Assembly (NCBI GenBank): GCA_900474095.1
Contig: UCOA01000028.1
Coordinates: 1-64,000, forward strand
DNA from: Hyphomicrobiales bacterium
GTDB taxonomy: Bacteria > Pseudomonadota > Alphaproteobacteria > Rhizobiales > Rhizobiaceae
DNA: 64,000 nt
Direction: 5' to 3'
In this document: positions 1 through 9,111 of the stretch, in pieces
Layout: each line of letters begins with the position of its first letter
How positions within the stretch are numbered: the first letter of the stretch is position 1
Position numbers and translations under genes: made by a program
The notes under the pieces: model-generated
What the model saw: only the letters and a program-made list of their open reading frames with translations
Told to the model about the DNA's origin: nothing
Databases searched by the model: none

Positions 1-438
1 GGCGGGATCGACGATGACGATCCGCCAATTGCCGGTCCCAGACGTCTGCGAGAAGAATTTGCCGGCCCGCCGCACCTCGTCGACGGTGATGGCGCTCTTG
101 ACCTTGCCGGTCTTGTCGTCGACTGGCCGTGTCAGATGTATAAGATTGTGTGACGCGCCTGACGCGATCTGCCGGCTGACGATCGAGGTCGGCTCGGGAT
201 CGGCGAGCTCCATCGGTGCCAGTGACGGCTCAGGGTGGCTCAGCACGTGGTTGGCGAAGCGGAAGGCGAGCGTCGCCTTGCCAATGCCCGCCGGCCCTTC
301 GATGAGGATGGCGTGATGCCCCTTCCCCGACCGGTAGCTCTGCGCCAGAAAATGCTCCGCTTCGGTATGACCGAACAGCTTGGTATTCTCGGCCGGCGGG
401 ATCGCGCCGTCCAGGACGTCAAATCGCTCACTGCTCAT
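1..438 (-). CDS. holB: DNA polymerase III subunit delta' (partial, N-terminal 146 codons)
   Basis: Clamp-loader AAA+ subunit of the DNA polymerase III holoenzyme. The frame is open from the ATG at 438 to the window edge, so the C-terminal part is missing here. A Walker A motif GPAGIGKA lies at about residues 48-55, after an N-terminal [11 protein letters not shown] segment typical of delta' ('...GH..A...L'). The start overlaps the tmk stop as ATGA (435-438), which indicates translational coupling. The order tmk-holB is the usual alphaproteobacterial arrangement. Identity rests on the P-loop, context and recognisable N-terminus; the sensor and lid parts cannot be seen. Confidence 0.88.
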   Translation of the reverse strand, partial: MSSERFDVLDGAIPPAENTKLFGHTEAEHFLAQSYRSGKGHHAILIEGPAGIGKATLAFRFANHVLSHPEPSLAPMELADPEPTSIVSRQIASGASHNLIHLTRPVDDKTGKVKSAITVDEVRRAGKFFSQTSGTGNWRIVIVDPA

Positions 439-1133
439 TGCGCCGCTTCCGTTTCGGGTCCATCGCCACCCATTGACAGCAACGGCTCGACAATCGCGAG
501 CACCGCGGCAGCGATATCGCTGGCGCTCGCGGCTGCGTCGACCACATGGCAGCGCCCCGGATCGGCCTTAGCGATGTCGAGGAACGCCTCGCGGCGCTTC
601 TCATGCGTTTCGAGTTCTTCTTTCTCGAATCGGTCGAGTTCGACGTCCTCGCCGCCCGAAGTCTCCGCGACAGCGGCGCGGCGCCGAACACGCTCAAGGC
701 CGACGGAGGCGGGCAGATCAAAGATGATGGTGCAATTCGGGGTCACGCCGTTCACCGCGACCCGCTCGAGCGTTTCGATGAAGGACGGCTCCAGATTGCC
801 GGTCACGCCCTGATAGACACGTGAAGAGTCCATGAACCGGTCGCACAGGACGACTGTGCCGTCCAGCAGCGCGGGGCGGACGACCTGTTCGACATGATCG
901 CTTCGCGCGGCGGCAAAAAGAATCGCTTCCATGCGCACGCCAAATTCCTGCGCCGCACCGGAGAGAAGCACATGCCGCACTGCCTCCGCCCCCGGCGAGC
1001 CGCCCGGTTCGCGCGTCGTCAGAACCGTGCAGCCGCGGTCACGCAGGGAATCGGCAAGCAGGCGAATCTGGGTAGATTTTCCGGCCCCCTCGCCGCCTTC
1101 GAATGTAACGAACAGGCCTTTTCCGACTGACAC
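435..1133 (-). CDS. tmk: Thymidylate kinase
   Basis: Phosphorylates dTMP to dTDP for DNA synthesis. The protein opens with the P-loop GGEGAGKST and carries the DRF-type nucleotide-binding motif ([12 protein letters not shown]), both diagnostic for TMP kinase. A longer reading from 1217 exists. The GTG at 1133 is preferred because the family begins just before the P-loop strand and GGAAG lies six to seven bases upstream, giving 232 residues, close to the usual length. It is coupled to holB by a four-base overlap and follows dacC on the same strand, so dacC-tmk-holB is probably one transcript. Confidence 0.93.
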   Translation of the reverse strand: MSVGKGLFVTFEGGEGAGKSTQIRLLADSLRDRGCTVLTTREPGGSPGAEAVRHVLLSGAAQEFGVRMEAILFAAARSDHVEQVVRPALLDGTVVLCDRFMDSSRVYQGVTGNLEPSFIETLERVAVNGVTPNCTIIFDLPASVGLERVRRRAAVAETSGGEDVELDRFEKEELETHEKRREAFLDIAKADPGRCHVVDAAASASDIAAAVLAIVEPLLSMGGDGPETEAAQ

Positions 1134-1275
1134 TCGCGCTTCCCGTATGGCTGCCCGCGATGAGGCGGGCGCGTTGTATTCTGGTTGCGGTGCCTTCGGC
1201 ACCAGCAGTATCTGCAACTCGAGTTCTGTTTAACGGATTGTCCCGGCCGGCGAAACCTTCGATGCCGTCATTTCC

Positions 1276-2430
1276 TCATAACCAGAAAAACAGCAATTCC
1301 TGCAACGCATCGGTCGCCCGGCTGGCCAGCGAACCCTGCCCCACCGCCGCCGCAGTCTCGACCGGGACCTCGCGCAGCAACCGCGTGCCATTCCAGATCT
1401 TCAACGTCCCTGCATGCCGTCCCGCTTCCAGTGGAACGGTCAGCGGCCAGCGATAGATCACCTTGGCCGACAGGCGCTCGGGATTGTTGACTGGGATCAG
1501 CACATCGACGGCCTCGCGCGTGACCAAATTGACGTGCGATTGCGTACCGCCGTAGACGGAGGCTTCGCCGACCGCCTCGCCGGCCTCGAACACTCTCTTC
1601 TTCTCAAATGCGGTCATCGACCAATCGAGCACCCGGCGCGTCTCCTCGATCCGCTCCTTGTCGCTTGCCAGCCCGCCAATGGCTAGAAAAACGCGCCGCC
1701 CGTCCCTCTGCATCGTCGCGACCATAGAATAACCGAAACCCTCGGCAAATCCGGTCACGAAACCATCGACGCCGATATTCGCGGCTATGAGCGGATTGCG
1801 GTTGCGCTGCAGGATTTTGTTCCACTCGAATTCCGCCCGGGTGTAATAGCTTCGGAATTCCGGGTAGCTGTTGTGGATATGGCGGGCCAGCAGCGCCATG
1901 TCGCGCATCGTCACCGTATTCCCCGGGTCGGGAAGTCCGGTGGCGTTGTGGAAAACTGACGCCGTCATTCCGAGTTCGCGGGCCCGCTCCGTCATGCGCT
2001 TGGCGAAGGCGCCCTCGCTGCCCGCCACGCCCTCAGCCAGGATAATGCAGGCGTCATTGGCGAACTGGACGGTCACGCCCTGAAGGAGATCGGCGACACG
2101 GATGTGTGACTTCAGAGCGGCGAACATCGTCGAGGTGCCGGATGGCGCGCCACCGGTCCGCCAGGCGTGCTCGGAGACCGGAAATTCAGCGTCGAGCGTC
2201 AACTCGTTCTTGCCGATGGCGTCGAAGACGATCTCGGCGGTCATCAACTTGGCAAGCGATGCCGGCGGCACGGGGGCATTTTCATCCTTGGCGAAGAGGA
2301 CCGTGCCAGTTTCGGCATCGATGAGATAGGCCTGCTTGGCTTTGGTTTCAAAGCTCTGGGCCCGCGCGGCTAACGGCGCGCAAATGAGTAACGCAACGAA
2401 AATGAAGACCGAGGACAGCCGTGCGCGCAT
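1276..2430 (-). CDS. dacC: D-alanyl-D-alanine carboxypeptidase family protein (PBP5/DacC type)
   Basis: Low-molecular-weight penicillin-binding protein of the S11 family, expected to trim D-Ala from peptidoglycan stem peptides in the periplasm. It is 384 residues from the ATG at 2430, chosen for a GGAG six bases upstream and an immediate signal peptide (cleavage near ARA-QSF). The SxxK nucleophile motif is intact (SLAK, residues 58-61). The position of the SxN motif reads FAN (124-126) and the KTG position reads VTG (226-228, context VDGFVTGF), so two of three catalytic motifs look altered. The C-terminal beta domain and a terminal hydrophobic LLFFWL tail are present. Enzymatic activity is therefore uncertain. 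Confidence 0.88.
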   Translation of the reverse strand: MRARLSSVFIFVALLICAPLAARAQSFETKAKQAYLIDAETGTVLFAKDENAPVPPASLAKLMTAEIVFDAIGKNELTLDAEFPVSEHAWRTGGAPSGTSTMFAALKSHIRVADLLQGVTVQFANDACIILAEGVAGSEGAFAKRMTERARELGMTASVFHNATGLPDPGNTVTMRDMALLARHIHNSYPEFRSYYTRAEFEWNKILQRNRNPLIAANIGVDGFVTGFAEGFGYSMVATMQRDGRRVFLAIGGLASDKERIEETRRVLDWSMTAFEKKRVFEAGEAVGEASVYGGTQSHVNLVTREAVDVLIPVNNPERLSAKVIYRWPLTVPLEAGRHAGTLKIWNGTRLLREVPVETAAAVGQGSLASRATDALQELLFFWL

Positions 2431-2496
2431 TCCAAACTCCGGTTCCTCTCCGGCCATAGCAGCCGGCTCACCGGGGATCAATCGCCGCGCCTCGGA

Positions 2497-3528
2497 TTAG
2501 CGCAGGACGCTCTGGCGTTTTGCATGTTCGACGATGGAATTTGGCGTCAGCGGGTTCTTGTCGACCAGAATGGCGTCGAAAGCTGTTTCGGAATCGCTGA
2601 CCCGCGCTTCGACATAGGCAGCCGCATAGGCCATGTTGCCGTCGGGCAGCGGAATGTATTCCGGCCGCTCCCTCGGGATCGGCCCGATTTCCGGCAGCAT
2701 GACAAAGGCGTCGAGCGCCGGCGACGACGGCAACGGCGTCTCGGTCTCGGCAAGCGCCGTCACCGGCACGCCCATTTCCATATTCGACTTCGAAGGCATG
2801 GTCAGCGTGCCGAGGCTGCCGGCCTGTTTGCGCAAGGGCTCGTTCGACGCGACCATCACACCGGTCGCGATTTGTCCTTCCGGGAACGCGTTCGGCGTGC
2901 GGTCGCCCTTCTTGACATAGGACGCCATCAGATAGGGCATGTCGTTGCCCTCGAGCGGCGCTTTGCCGATATACTGGACGCGCACCTTGGCGCTGCCCTT
3001 GCGCTTCATGTCTAGGAAATCGGCGGTCTTGGACGAGACGTCGATGATACGGCCCATTTCATAGGGGCCGCGATCGTTGACGCGCACCACCACCGAAGAA
3101 CCGTTCTCGAGATTGGTCACGCGAGCATAGCTTGGCAGCGGGAAAGTCGGGTGGGCGGCCGACAGATGATATTTGTCATAGACTTCGCCATTCGCCGTCA
3201 GACGGCCGTGAAACGCCGAGCCGTACCAGGAAGACATGCCGGTCTTGCTATAGCCGAAATCCTCTTTCGGCTTGTACCACTTGCCTTTGACCTGATAGGG
3301 CTTGCCGACCTGATAGCGGCCACCACCCTTCGGGATGTTCTTGCCATCAGCAACACGCGGGCTGGCCTTCACGCCATAAACCGACTCGGCAAAATATTCC
3401 TTGCTGCGCGGTTTGTCCCTTTTGACGCTGCCCGTCGATCCGCATGCCGTCAGTGCGGCGCAAACCATCGGGATGGCGGCAAAGCGTAATCCCTTGAAGA
3501 GAAGAGCCGCAGTCTGATTGGCTGTCAT
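2497..3528 (-). CDS. rlpA: RlpA-like septal ring lytic transglycosylase, lipoprotein
   Basis: Periplasmic lytic transglycosylase acting on peptidoglycan glycan strands. The 343-residue protein has a lipoprotein signal with lipobox LTAC (Cys29) and one double-psi beta-barrel domain at about residues 97-180, containing WYGSAFHG, AAHPTFPLPS with the expected catalytic His126, and RVNDRGPY with Asp152. No C-terminal SPOR domain is visible; the tail is long and proline-rich. An in-frame ATG at 3579 would extend it, but 3528 places the signal peptide correctly. It sits upstream of dacC on the same strand, consistent with a cell-wall group. Confidence 0.9.
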   Translation of the reverse strand: MTANQTAALLFKGLRFAAIPMVCAALTACGSTGSVKRDKPRSKEYFAESVYGVKASPRVADGKNIPKGGGRYQVGKPYQVKGKWYKPKEDFGYSKTGMSSWYGSAFHGRLTANGEVYDKYHLSAAHPTFPLPSYARVTNLENGSSVVVRVNDRGPYEMGRIIDVSSKTADFLDMKRKGSAKVRVQYIGKAPLEGNDMPYLMASYVKKGDRTPNAFPEGQIATGVMVASNEPLRKQAGSLGTLTMPSKSNMEMGVPVTALAETETPLPSSPALDAFVMLPEIGPIPRERPEYIPLPDGNMAYAAAYVEARVSDSETAFDAILVDKNPLTPNSIVEHAKRQSVLR

Positions 3529-3600
3529 GTGTCCCACAATCGCAATTCGTAAAGGCCGACCCGGTACCTTTTCGCGCATGCCCCCACGCTAAAGAACCGG

Positions 3601-3617
3601 TGTTACGAAACGTAACA
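3601..3617. repeat. Perfect short inverted repeat upstream of rlpA
   Basis: Seven-base arms TGTTACG and CGTAACA separated by AAA. It lies about 75 bases upstream of the rlpA start in an AT-rich gene-free stretch (3529-3798) that otherwise holds no convincing ORF. It could be an operator; no regulator family can be assigned. Confidence 0.5.
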
Positions 3618-3798
3618 GTCGATTAATCATGACAACAACGTGGCGAAATTGCGAATGGTTAACCGTGCCAGAACGGAACAATTGAGATTATGGTTTATGA
3701 ATGATTAATATCTATCGGCAAGAGCCATCGAAATAAAGTGATCTATACGATGCTAGTTTGCGGTTGGAAAACAGTAGTTTGAGGGGAAAGACCGGTTT

Positions 3799-4035
3799 TC
3801 AACATACATATTCGATAATGATGTACTTGATGCCGATAATCCTGCCATTGGCGTCGCGAAGGATGGCGGCAATATATTGCGGATCCGGTGGGACGCACAC
3901 CTCTCGTTTTCTGTCGGCCAGGCCCATGTCGACAACCTCCGCCGCATAGACCTCCGGCGCCTTCAGGGCTGCGCCAGCCGACGATACCGCCGTCAGCCCG
4001 AACAGGCAAATCATCAGAAGGACTCTGAGCATCAT
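3799..4035 (-). CDS. Small secreted hypothetical protein
   Basis: A 78-residue protein of unknown function. The start at 4035 follows a strong GGAGGAG and leads directly into a signal peptide (MMLRVLLMICLFGL...SAGA). The mature part is about 55 residues, with one Cys in VCVPPDPQ and a terminal Cys, and ends IKYIIIEYVC. The strong ribosome binding site plus signal peptide make it a likely real gene; a longer reading from 4089 lacks such support. It stands alone between rlpA and tRNA-Ser. Confidence 0.6.
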   Translation of the reverse strand: MMLRVLLMICLFGLTAVSSAGAALKAPEVYAAEVVDMGLADRKREVCVPPDPQYIAAILRDANGRIIGIKYIIIEYVC

Positions 4036-4279
4036 TGCTGCAACTCCTCCATACGATAAAACGGGGAAATTGCCGGTTTGTTCCGCCACACGCGGGGTCT
4101 GGCTTGGTCGCCTCCTGAAACCCCGCCAACTCTTCGGATACGACGCATGCGGTGATGGGCGCCGAGGCGGTTGACGTCGGCCATCCGCAGGTTATAAAGC
4201 GAGCCACAACGAGGTCGTTGCTCACCCGCTCGCAGGTCAAAACCACCCCCTGCCGACACGTGCAATGTAAGGACCCGTC

Positions 4280-4369
4280 GGAAGAGTGTCCGAGTGGTTT
4301 AAGGAACCGGTCTTGAAAACCGGCGTGCGGGAAACCGTACCGTGGGTTCGAATCCCACCTCTTCCGCCA
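4280..4369 (+). tRNA. tRNA-Ser (UGA)
   Basis: Acceptor arms GGAAGAG (4280) and CTCTTCC (4359-4365), discriminator G and encoded CCA (4367-4369). The anticodon TGA is at 4314-4316 in the loop CTTGAAA. A long variable arm, as expected for serine tRNA, follows, and the T arm is GTGGGTTCGAATCCCAC. Confidence 0.97.
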
Positions 4370-4763
4370 TCAATTCCCGACAACGCGCTGATTTTTCGTA
4401 TGTTTCGCTATTCCGGTGGTCATGCGAAAATCCCGGGGCAGACGTTCCGGGGAGATTGTAGCGGTGAGCGACACTGTTGAAGCGTCCTGCTCGCCGCCAA
4501 CGACGTCTTTTTCTTTGGAGTCGTCGGAGTTCTGATCGCTTTTGTTTGCAGATCATTTGGGTTCTGAGTAGCGCCGACGAGCGACCGGCATTCGGGCGCA
4601 GGAGGACCAAGCGGGTGTTTAACGATCTCGGGACTTGCATTCGGAGGTGAGACTGAACGTCAGACCCCTGCCTTTCGGGGATCGTCGTCGTAGCAGGGCC
4701 GACAGTCGCGCGTCAGGCCTTGGACGGTACGCTGCAGCGGAAGCGGCGGGTCGATATTGGAAT
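4370..4763. other. Gene-poor spacer after tRNA-Ser
   Basis: About 390 bases with no ORF that has a plausible start, codon use or recognisable product. No integrase, phage or transposase similarity was seen, although the position directly 3' of a tRNA is where integrated elements often sit. Confidence 0.5.
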
Positions 4764-4913
4764 TCAGCCGGCGACTTTTTCGAGGGTTGCGACGACCGTT
4801 GTCAGGGCCGGCGTATTGGTATGCGTCCAAAGCTGGTATCCGACCACGCTCGCCAAGATAGCGGACCATATCGCGAAATCGCCGATACGAAACAGCGGTT
4901 CTTTCTTTTTCAT
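4764..4913 (-). CDS. Possible small single-pass membrane protein
   Basis: Reading of 49 residues from ATG 4913: a basic MKKKEPLFRIGDF start, one predicted membrane helix (AIWSAILASVVGYQLW) and a short tail. A GAGG lies about nine bases upstream. Too small for a family call. The positive-inside topology supports a real gene, but there is no conserved-neighbour evidence. Confidence 0.35.
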   Translation of the reverse strand: MKKKEPLFRIGDFAIWSAILASVVGYQLWTHTNTPALTTVVATLEKVAG

Positions 4914-5261
4914 CCCAGGCATCCTCAAATCCGGTAGGATTTTCTGAAGACAATATTGCACCGGTCGTTCAATTTTTGAAGACGGTGTTTGGTGAACACA
5001 GTATTTAGGATTGAACAATAGAGCGCTTTTACCGCGGGAACCAACCCGGTGCGCCGGTGGGGGTCAGGCGGCCGCGTTTTGAAAGATGGAGCGGCACTTT
5101 CTGACAGGATTCCTGCGATAACGAATTCACTCGATTGTGAAATTGTGTTAGGTTCCGCATCGAGGCAGACCACACCGGTTGTTGCGACCCGTTTTTGTTT
5201 GCCTATCGGATCGCCGGTTCAGTCTTTGGACCGGGATTCCACCGCGGTGAAGGAGAACGCC

Positions 5262-5480
5262 ATGCATTACAGCGTGCAGTTTTTCACCTGGACGCCGAAA
5301 CAAGGCGTCCATCAAGTCGGCTCGACTGTCGAGGTCGATGCGGTCAATCCCAAACTGGCGGCCGTGTCACTGTTGGGTCTGAGGCTGGATGAGACCGGTG
5401 CGGCAAAGAAATTGGCAGCCCGCGTCTGGAATGCACCGGACGATTGCAAGGCCGATTGTGAATGCTTCTACTACCATTGA
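5262..5480 (+). CDS. Small hypothetical protein with C-terminal Cys cluster
   Basis: A 72-residue cytoplasmic-looking protein. The ATG at 5262 is chosen for the strong AAGGAG six to seven bases upstream. It begins MHYSVQFFTWTPKQG and ends with three closely spaced cysteines (DCKADCECFYYH), which might bind a metal or form disulfides. No known family recognised. The spacer before it (4914-5261) holds nothing identifiable. Confidence 0.5.
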   Translation: MHYSVQFFTWTPKQGVHQVGSTVEVDAVNPKLAAVSLLGLRLDETGAAKKLAARVWNAPDDCKADCECFYYH

Positions 5481-5718
5481 CCACCAGCCGCATCCCGCAG
5501 CACCAAACTCGCCCTCGCATCCGTCGTCCTTGATCAGGCTTTACGAACGGAGTGACAATAGTCACCCGACCGCGCCGCGGCGCACATAAAACGCACTGTT
5601 GCCATTATCGCAAGACGCGTCCTCGGATGCTGGGCCGGTGAACCGTCATGCCTATATGGAGGTTGCCGACATGGTTGAAGCGGCGACCCTATCCAATTGC
5701 GTATATTGTGGAAAATTT

Positions 5719-5792
5719 TGGAGGCCTCGCCCGGAATTGAACCGGGGTACAAGGATTTGCAGTCCTCTGCGTCACCACTCCGCCACGAGGCC
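5719..5792 (-). tRNA. tRNA-Cys (GCA)
   Basis: On the minus strand the acceptor GGCCTCG (5792-5786) pairs with CGAGGCC (5729-5723), followed by T and encoded CCA. The anticodon GCA is read from 5760-5758. D, anticodon and T arms are all complete, the T loop being GTTCAATTC-like. Confidence 0.97.
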
Positions 5793-6016
5793 TCGTAACG
5801 ATCATCACTTAATCGTGACGGGCGTTTAGACCGATTTCCGATCCAGTGCAAGACGCCATGATCGAATTCCAGTTTTTTCTCATGGGAGAATCCAGTCTCC
5901 CATCTCTTGCCGCTTCGGTTCATCAGAAATGCCCGGGTACCCAGATCCGCCGGCCTTCCATTTTAAGAGAAAATCAGCCGTCTGCGTCCGCTGCCGTTCC
6001 GGATTCGGCTCGCCGC

Positions 6017-6733
6017 TCAATGATAACGTCGGATCAGACCCACCAGCTTACCCTGAATCTTGACCCGGTCGGGACCGAAAATCCGGGTTTCATAGGCAGG
6101 GTTGGCGGCCTCGAGCGCAATCGATGCGCCCTTGCGGCGAAACCGCTTCAGCGTCGCTTCCTCGTCGTCAACCAGGGCGACGACGATCTCTCCCGGGCTG
6201 GCGCTGTTGGTATTGCGGATGATGACTGTGTCACCATCGAGAATACCGGCCTCGATCATGGAATCGCCGCGGACTTCCAGCGCATAATGTTCACCGCTCC
6301 CGACCATCTCAAGCGGCACGGAAATATCGTGCGTATTGTTCTGGATCGCCGAAATCGGCACACCGGCCGCGATTCGCCCCATGACGGGAATGGATACGGA
6401 ACTGTTCTCGTTGCTGGCCGCTACAGGCTTGGCGGCGGCTGGCGCCGGCGCAGCACCGCGGCTGCCCTGGATAACGCTCGGTGAAAAGCCGCGCTTGGGC
6501 TGGAGGCTCATGGAATAGGCCTCCGGCAGCTTGATCACTTCAATCGCGCGCGCCCGGTTGGGCAGTCGCCGGATGAAACCACGCTCCTCGAGCGCCGTGA
6601 TCAGCCGATGAATGCCGGATTTGGAAGCGAGATCCAGCGCATCCTTCATCTCGTCGAAGGACGGCGGCACGCCGGACTCCTTCATTCTTTCGTGAATGAA
6701 CAGAAGCAGTTCCTGTTGCTTGCGGGTCAGCAT
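6017..6733 (-). CDS. lexA: SOS repressor LexA
   Basis: Transcriptional repressor of the DNA-damage response and self-cleaving S24 peptidase. The 238 residues match the alphaproteobacterial length. The N-terminal winged helix ([17 protein letters not shown]) is followed by a linker rich in Ala/Pro, the cleavage site Ala123-Gly124 ([10 protein letters not shown]), catalytic Ser158 (RGDSMIEAG) and Lys196 (ATLKRF). An operator typical of this group lies just upstream, so it should repress itself. The 220-base spacer downstream, towards tRNA-Cys, shows nothing identifiable. Confidence 0.97.
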   Translation of the reverse strand: MLTRKQQELLLFIHERMKESGVPPSFDEMKDALDLASKSGIHRLITALEERGFIRRLPNRARAIEVIKLPEAYSMSLQPKRGFSPSVIQGSRGAAPAPAAAKPVAASNENSSVSIPVMGRIAAGVPISAIQNNTHDISVPLEMVGSGEHYALEVRGDSMIEAGILDGDTVIIRNTNSASPGEIVVALVDDEEATLKRFRRKGASIALEAANPAYETRIFGPDRVKIQGKLVGLIRRYH

Positions 6734-6769
6734 GAAAGATCACTCCGGATCGAGAAACAAATCAAGAAC

Positions 6770-6795
6770 GAACACTATATGTTCCATATGTGTTC
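6770..6795 (-). promoter_or_regulatory. LexA operator(s) of lexA
   Basis: GTTC at 6781-6784, seven bases, then GTTC at 6792-6795: the direct-repeat SOS box known for Rhizobiales and Rhodobacterales. The first GTTC is also the right half of GAAC (6770-6773)-N7-GTTC, so a direct-repeat and an inverted-repeat box share a half-site, 37-62 bases upstream of the lexA start. Confidence 0.85.
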
Positions 6796-6962
6796 CGCAA
6801 GTCCCTAAAATTCGTTGAACTTTTCAAAATCCGATTTTTAGGCTTGTCGGACGAAAACCCGCATTCAGCCCGCCGCCACGAACATTCGCAATCGTCCGGC
6901 CGTTTCCGCTCATGTTGAACCCATTCGAGCGGCCGGTCCGGCGCCGTTGCGAGGAGGCTGAA

Positions 6963-7310
6963 ATGGCAGGCTATGTCGATGAACGCGGCAACAAGGTTCC
7001 GAGCGAAGATATCAACAAGACGGTGAAGATAAGCGGTGTCGAGGCGCGACAGGGATTGCTGGGGCGCCCGGTGTTGATGGTTCTAATCGCCAGCCTCGTG
7101 CTTGCCCTCATTGCCTGGGGCGGTGCCGAGATGTTCGGCGAAAGCACCGACAATGATGCCGCGACGCAGATTCAGGACACTATTCCGCCGGCCAAGGATA
7201 CTGTCCCGACCGATCAGGGCACCGTCGACAATACGCCGTCAACCGGCGAACAGATGCAACCGGCCCCGGCAGACAATGATCCGACCCCGCAAACCGGTTC
7301 CGGCGGTTAG
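6963..7310 (+). CDS. Hypothetical single-pass membrane protein
   Basis: A 115-residue protein of unknown function, divergent from lexA. The ATG at 6963 follows GAGGAGG by seven bases; an upstream in-frame ATG (6912) lacks this. About 40 polar residues, starting MAGYVDERGNKVPSEDINKT, precede one membrane helix (VLMVLIASLVLALIAWGG). A long low-complexity Thr/Pro/Asp/Gln-rich tail follows, probably periplasmic. The proximity of the lexA operator raises possible co-regulation, but the box lies about 170 bases from this start. Confidence 0.6.
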   Translation: MAGYVDERGNKVPSEDINKTVKISGVEARQGLLGRPVLMVLIASLVLALIAWGGAEMFGESTDNDAATQIQDTIPPAKDTVPTDQGTVDNTPSTGEQMQPAPADNDPTPQTGSGG

Positions 7311-7381
7311 AAAGCCATTCCGCGACGTGTTCATCAAAGCCTTCCGGACGCTGGCCGAGCCTTTGGAGATTGGTGCTGGAT

Positions 7382-7657
7382 TTACGACGTCTGCCGCCTG
7401 CGCGCCCACCAGACAGACAGTCTGCGGCGCTGGCGCCGAACGAAGGCGAGGTCATGCGACAGCACGATCAGGCCCAACGGCACCATCCAGAAGCCCAGGA
7501 CAGGCAGGAAGCCGAGAATACCGCCGAACAGCAGCACCGCACCAAGCGCAATGCGCCAGGCCCGAGATTGCGGCAGCGGCAGGCGCCAAGAGCCGATAAT
7601 CAGTTCATGCGTGCTTGCATCGATGCCGAATTTTTTCGTTTTCTGCGGTTCTGCCAT
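7382..7657 (-). CDS. Small membrane protein, PGPGW-like
   Basis: A 91-residue protein with a soluble N-terminus (MAEPQKTKKFGIDAST), two closely spaced hydrophobic segments (AWRIALGAVLLFGGILGFL and GFWMVPLGLIVLSHD) and a very basic C-terminus. The G-x-LPVLGFWMVPLGL pattern resembles the PGPGW family of small transmembrane proteins; function unknown. The start at 7657 follows AGGTGA. It converges on the upstream membrane protein with only about 70 bases between them. Confidence 0.6.
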   Translation of the reverse strand: MAEPQKTKKFGIDASTHELIIGSWRLPLPQSRAWRIALGAVLLFGGILGFLPVLGFWMVPLGLIVLSHDLAFVRRQRRRLSVWWARRRQTS

Positions 7658-7790
7658 AGTCACCTGTCGAACTCTCGGGCGCAGCCCACCAAGGATGGGA
7701 ATTTCGGTATCCCGGTTCAGGCGGGCACCTTCCTCCATATGGGCGTTCTCCACAGTCAGACAAGATTGTGCACTTTTTTTGAAAAACTGC

Positions 7791-7819
7791 TTGGCAAATC
7801 GGAAAAGCATTTGTATTAG
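7791..7819 (+). promoter_or_regulatory. Probable sigma-70-type promoter of tRNA-Asn
   Basis: TTGGCA (7791-7796), exactly 17 bases, then TATTAG (7814-7819). The tRNA begins at 7848, a fitting distance for a short leader. Assigned by consensus similarity only. Confidence 0.55.
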
Positions 7820-7847
7820 CAGCCTCACTTCTGCAGTGCGCAGATGA

Positions 7848-7922
7848 TCCCTGGTAGCTCAGCGGTAGAGCATTCGACTGTTAATCGACAGGTCGCCGGT
7901 TCGAATCCGGCCCGGGGAGCCA
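7848..7922 (+). tRNA. tRNA-Asn (GUU)
   Basis: Acceptor TCCCTGG pairs with CCGGGGA including one G-U pair; discriminator G and encoded CCA end at 7922. Anticodon GTT at 7880-7882; D arm GCTCAGCGGTAGAGC and T arm CCGGTTCGAATCCGG are complete. Confidence 0.97.
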
Positions 7923-7928
7923 GTTTCA

Positions 7929-7960
7929 AAGGGCTGCACTTGATGGTGCAGCCCTTTTTC
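7929..7960 (+). terminator. Rho-independent terminator after tRNA-Asn
   Basis: Stem GGGCTGCAC / GTGCAGCCC around the six-base loop TTGATG, followed by TTTTT. It begins seven bases after the tRNA, so it ends that transcript. Confidence 0.9.
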
Positions 7961-8143
7961 GTTGGATATTTTTCAATGATACGAGACCGGCCAGCCCGCT
8001 CGTCAACCCCTCGGCCCTGTTCACAACTGCATTGTCGCCTATACTCTCGGTACAGTTTCGTGCGCATGGCAGCGAGGTCGCTGTCGTCACGATATGCGCC
8101 GGGACGGGCTTAGCGCGCCGCGCTCTGACGACACGGGGTCATT

Positions 8144-8974
8144 ATGACAACCGAAAAAGCGTCGCTGACCGAGGAGAAGGAAACCCTCCTCATCACGCTC
8201 TATGCGAAGGCGGGGGAAAGCCGCCTGCCGGATTCTCTTCTGAAGGATCGTTTCGCCGCCGAGACCGTCGGCCGGATCGATTATGACTTTTCGCGGCTGA
8301 AGGTCGATCGCGACATGATGATCGGCGTGGCGATGCGCGCCCATATTCTCGACGGCTGGACGCGTGACTTCATCGCCCGCCATCCCGACGCGACCGTCCT
8401 GCATCTGGGCTGCGGGCTGGACAGTCGCATATTCCGCATCGATCCCGCGCCGAGCATCCGCTGGTTCGACCTGGACTATCCCGAAGTTGTCGCGCTGCGC
8501 CGAAAACTCTATCCCGAGCGCGACGGTTGTCGTCTGATCGGATCGTCCGTGACGGACCCGAATTGGCTTGTAGATGTGCCCGCCGACCGCCCCGCGATCA
8601 TTGTTGCCGAGGGGCTTTTTCCTTATCTGCCGGCCGATGAGGTCCCGAAGTTGCTGCGGCGGCTCACCGCGCATCTCCCAAGCGGTGAGTTGGTCTTTGA
8701 TGGCTATAGCCGGTTCGGACTGGAACTCATAAGCTGGCAGCCTTCGGTGCGGGCGACCGGTGCGAGGCTGCGTTGGGCGATAAACAATCCGCGCGACCTT
8801 GAAGAGCAGGTTCCGCGGCTGAAGCTGCAAGCTGAACTGCCGGCCTACGATCCGGAAGGTTACGACCCGCGACAGATTGCCAGGCTATCCTGGGCGGCGC
8901 GTTTGACGATCCTGGCCTTTGCCGCAGTTCCGTTTCTTGGGCGAATCGGCTGGCTCCTGCGCTTTCGATTTTGA
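8144..8974 (+). CDS. Class I SAM-dependent methyltransferase, leucine carboxyl methyltransferase (LCM) family
   Basis: A 276-residue protein of the LCM-like O-methyltransferase family, many bacterial members of which act on small molecules or polyketides. The SAM-binding motif I reads VLHLGCGLDSRIFRI at about residue 85, followed by the family-typical WFDLDYPEVVALRRKLYP and later VAEGLFPYLP. Substrate cannot be predicted. It starts about 180 bases after the tRNA-Asn terminator and is followed by a LysE transporter on the same strand, but the 137-base gap argues against tight coupling. Confidence 0.82.
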   Translation: MTTEKASLTEEKETLLITLYAKAGESRLPDSLLKDRFAAETVGRIDYDFSRLKVDRDMMIGVAMRAHILDGWTRDFIARHPDATVLHLGCGLDSRIFRIDPAPSIRWFDLDYPEVVALRRKLYPERDGCRLIGSSVTDPNWLVDVPADRPAIIVAEGLFPYLPADEVPKLLRRLTAHLPSGELVFDGYSRFGLELISWQPSVRATGARLRWAINNPRDLEEQVPRLKLQAELPAYDPEGYDPRQIARLSWAARLTILAFAAVPFLGRIGWLLRFRF

Positions 8975-9111
8975 ACCGTTCTGCCGAATATGCGCGCGCT
9001 CCCATTTGGGTTGGAGCACGTCGGGCCGTCTTGTGGCCAAAGCGCGCGACAATGCGTCAATTCCATTGTAGAGAAGGCTTCCGCCTTCGCCTGCCGAAAC
9101 CGGAGCCGACA

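Noticed and set aside
4280-4763. tRNA-Ser as an integration site of a genomic element
   Set aside because: No integrase, no repeat of the tRNA 3' end found downstream in the gap, and no phage-type gene.
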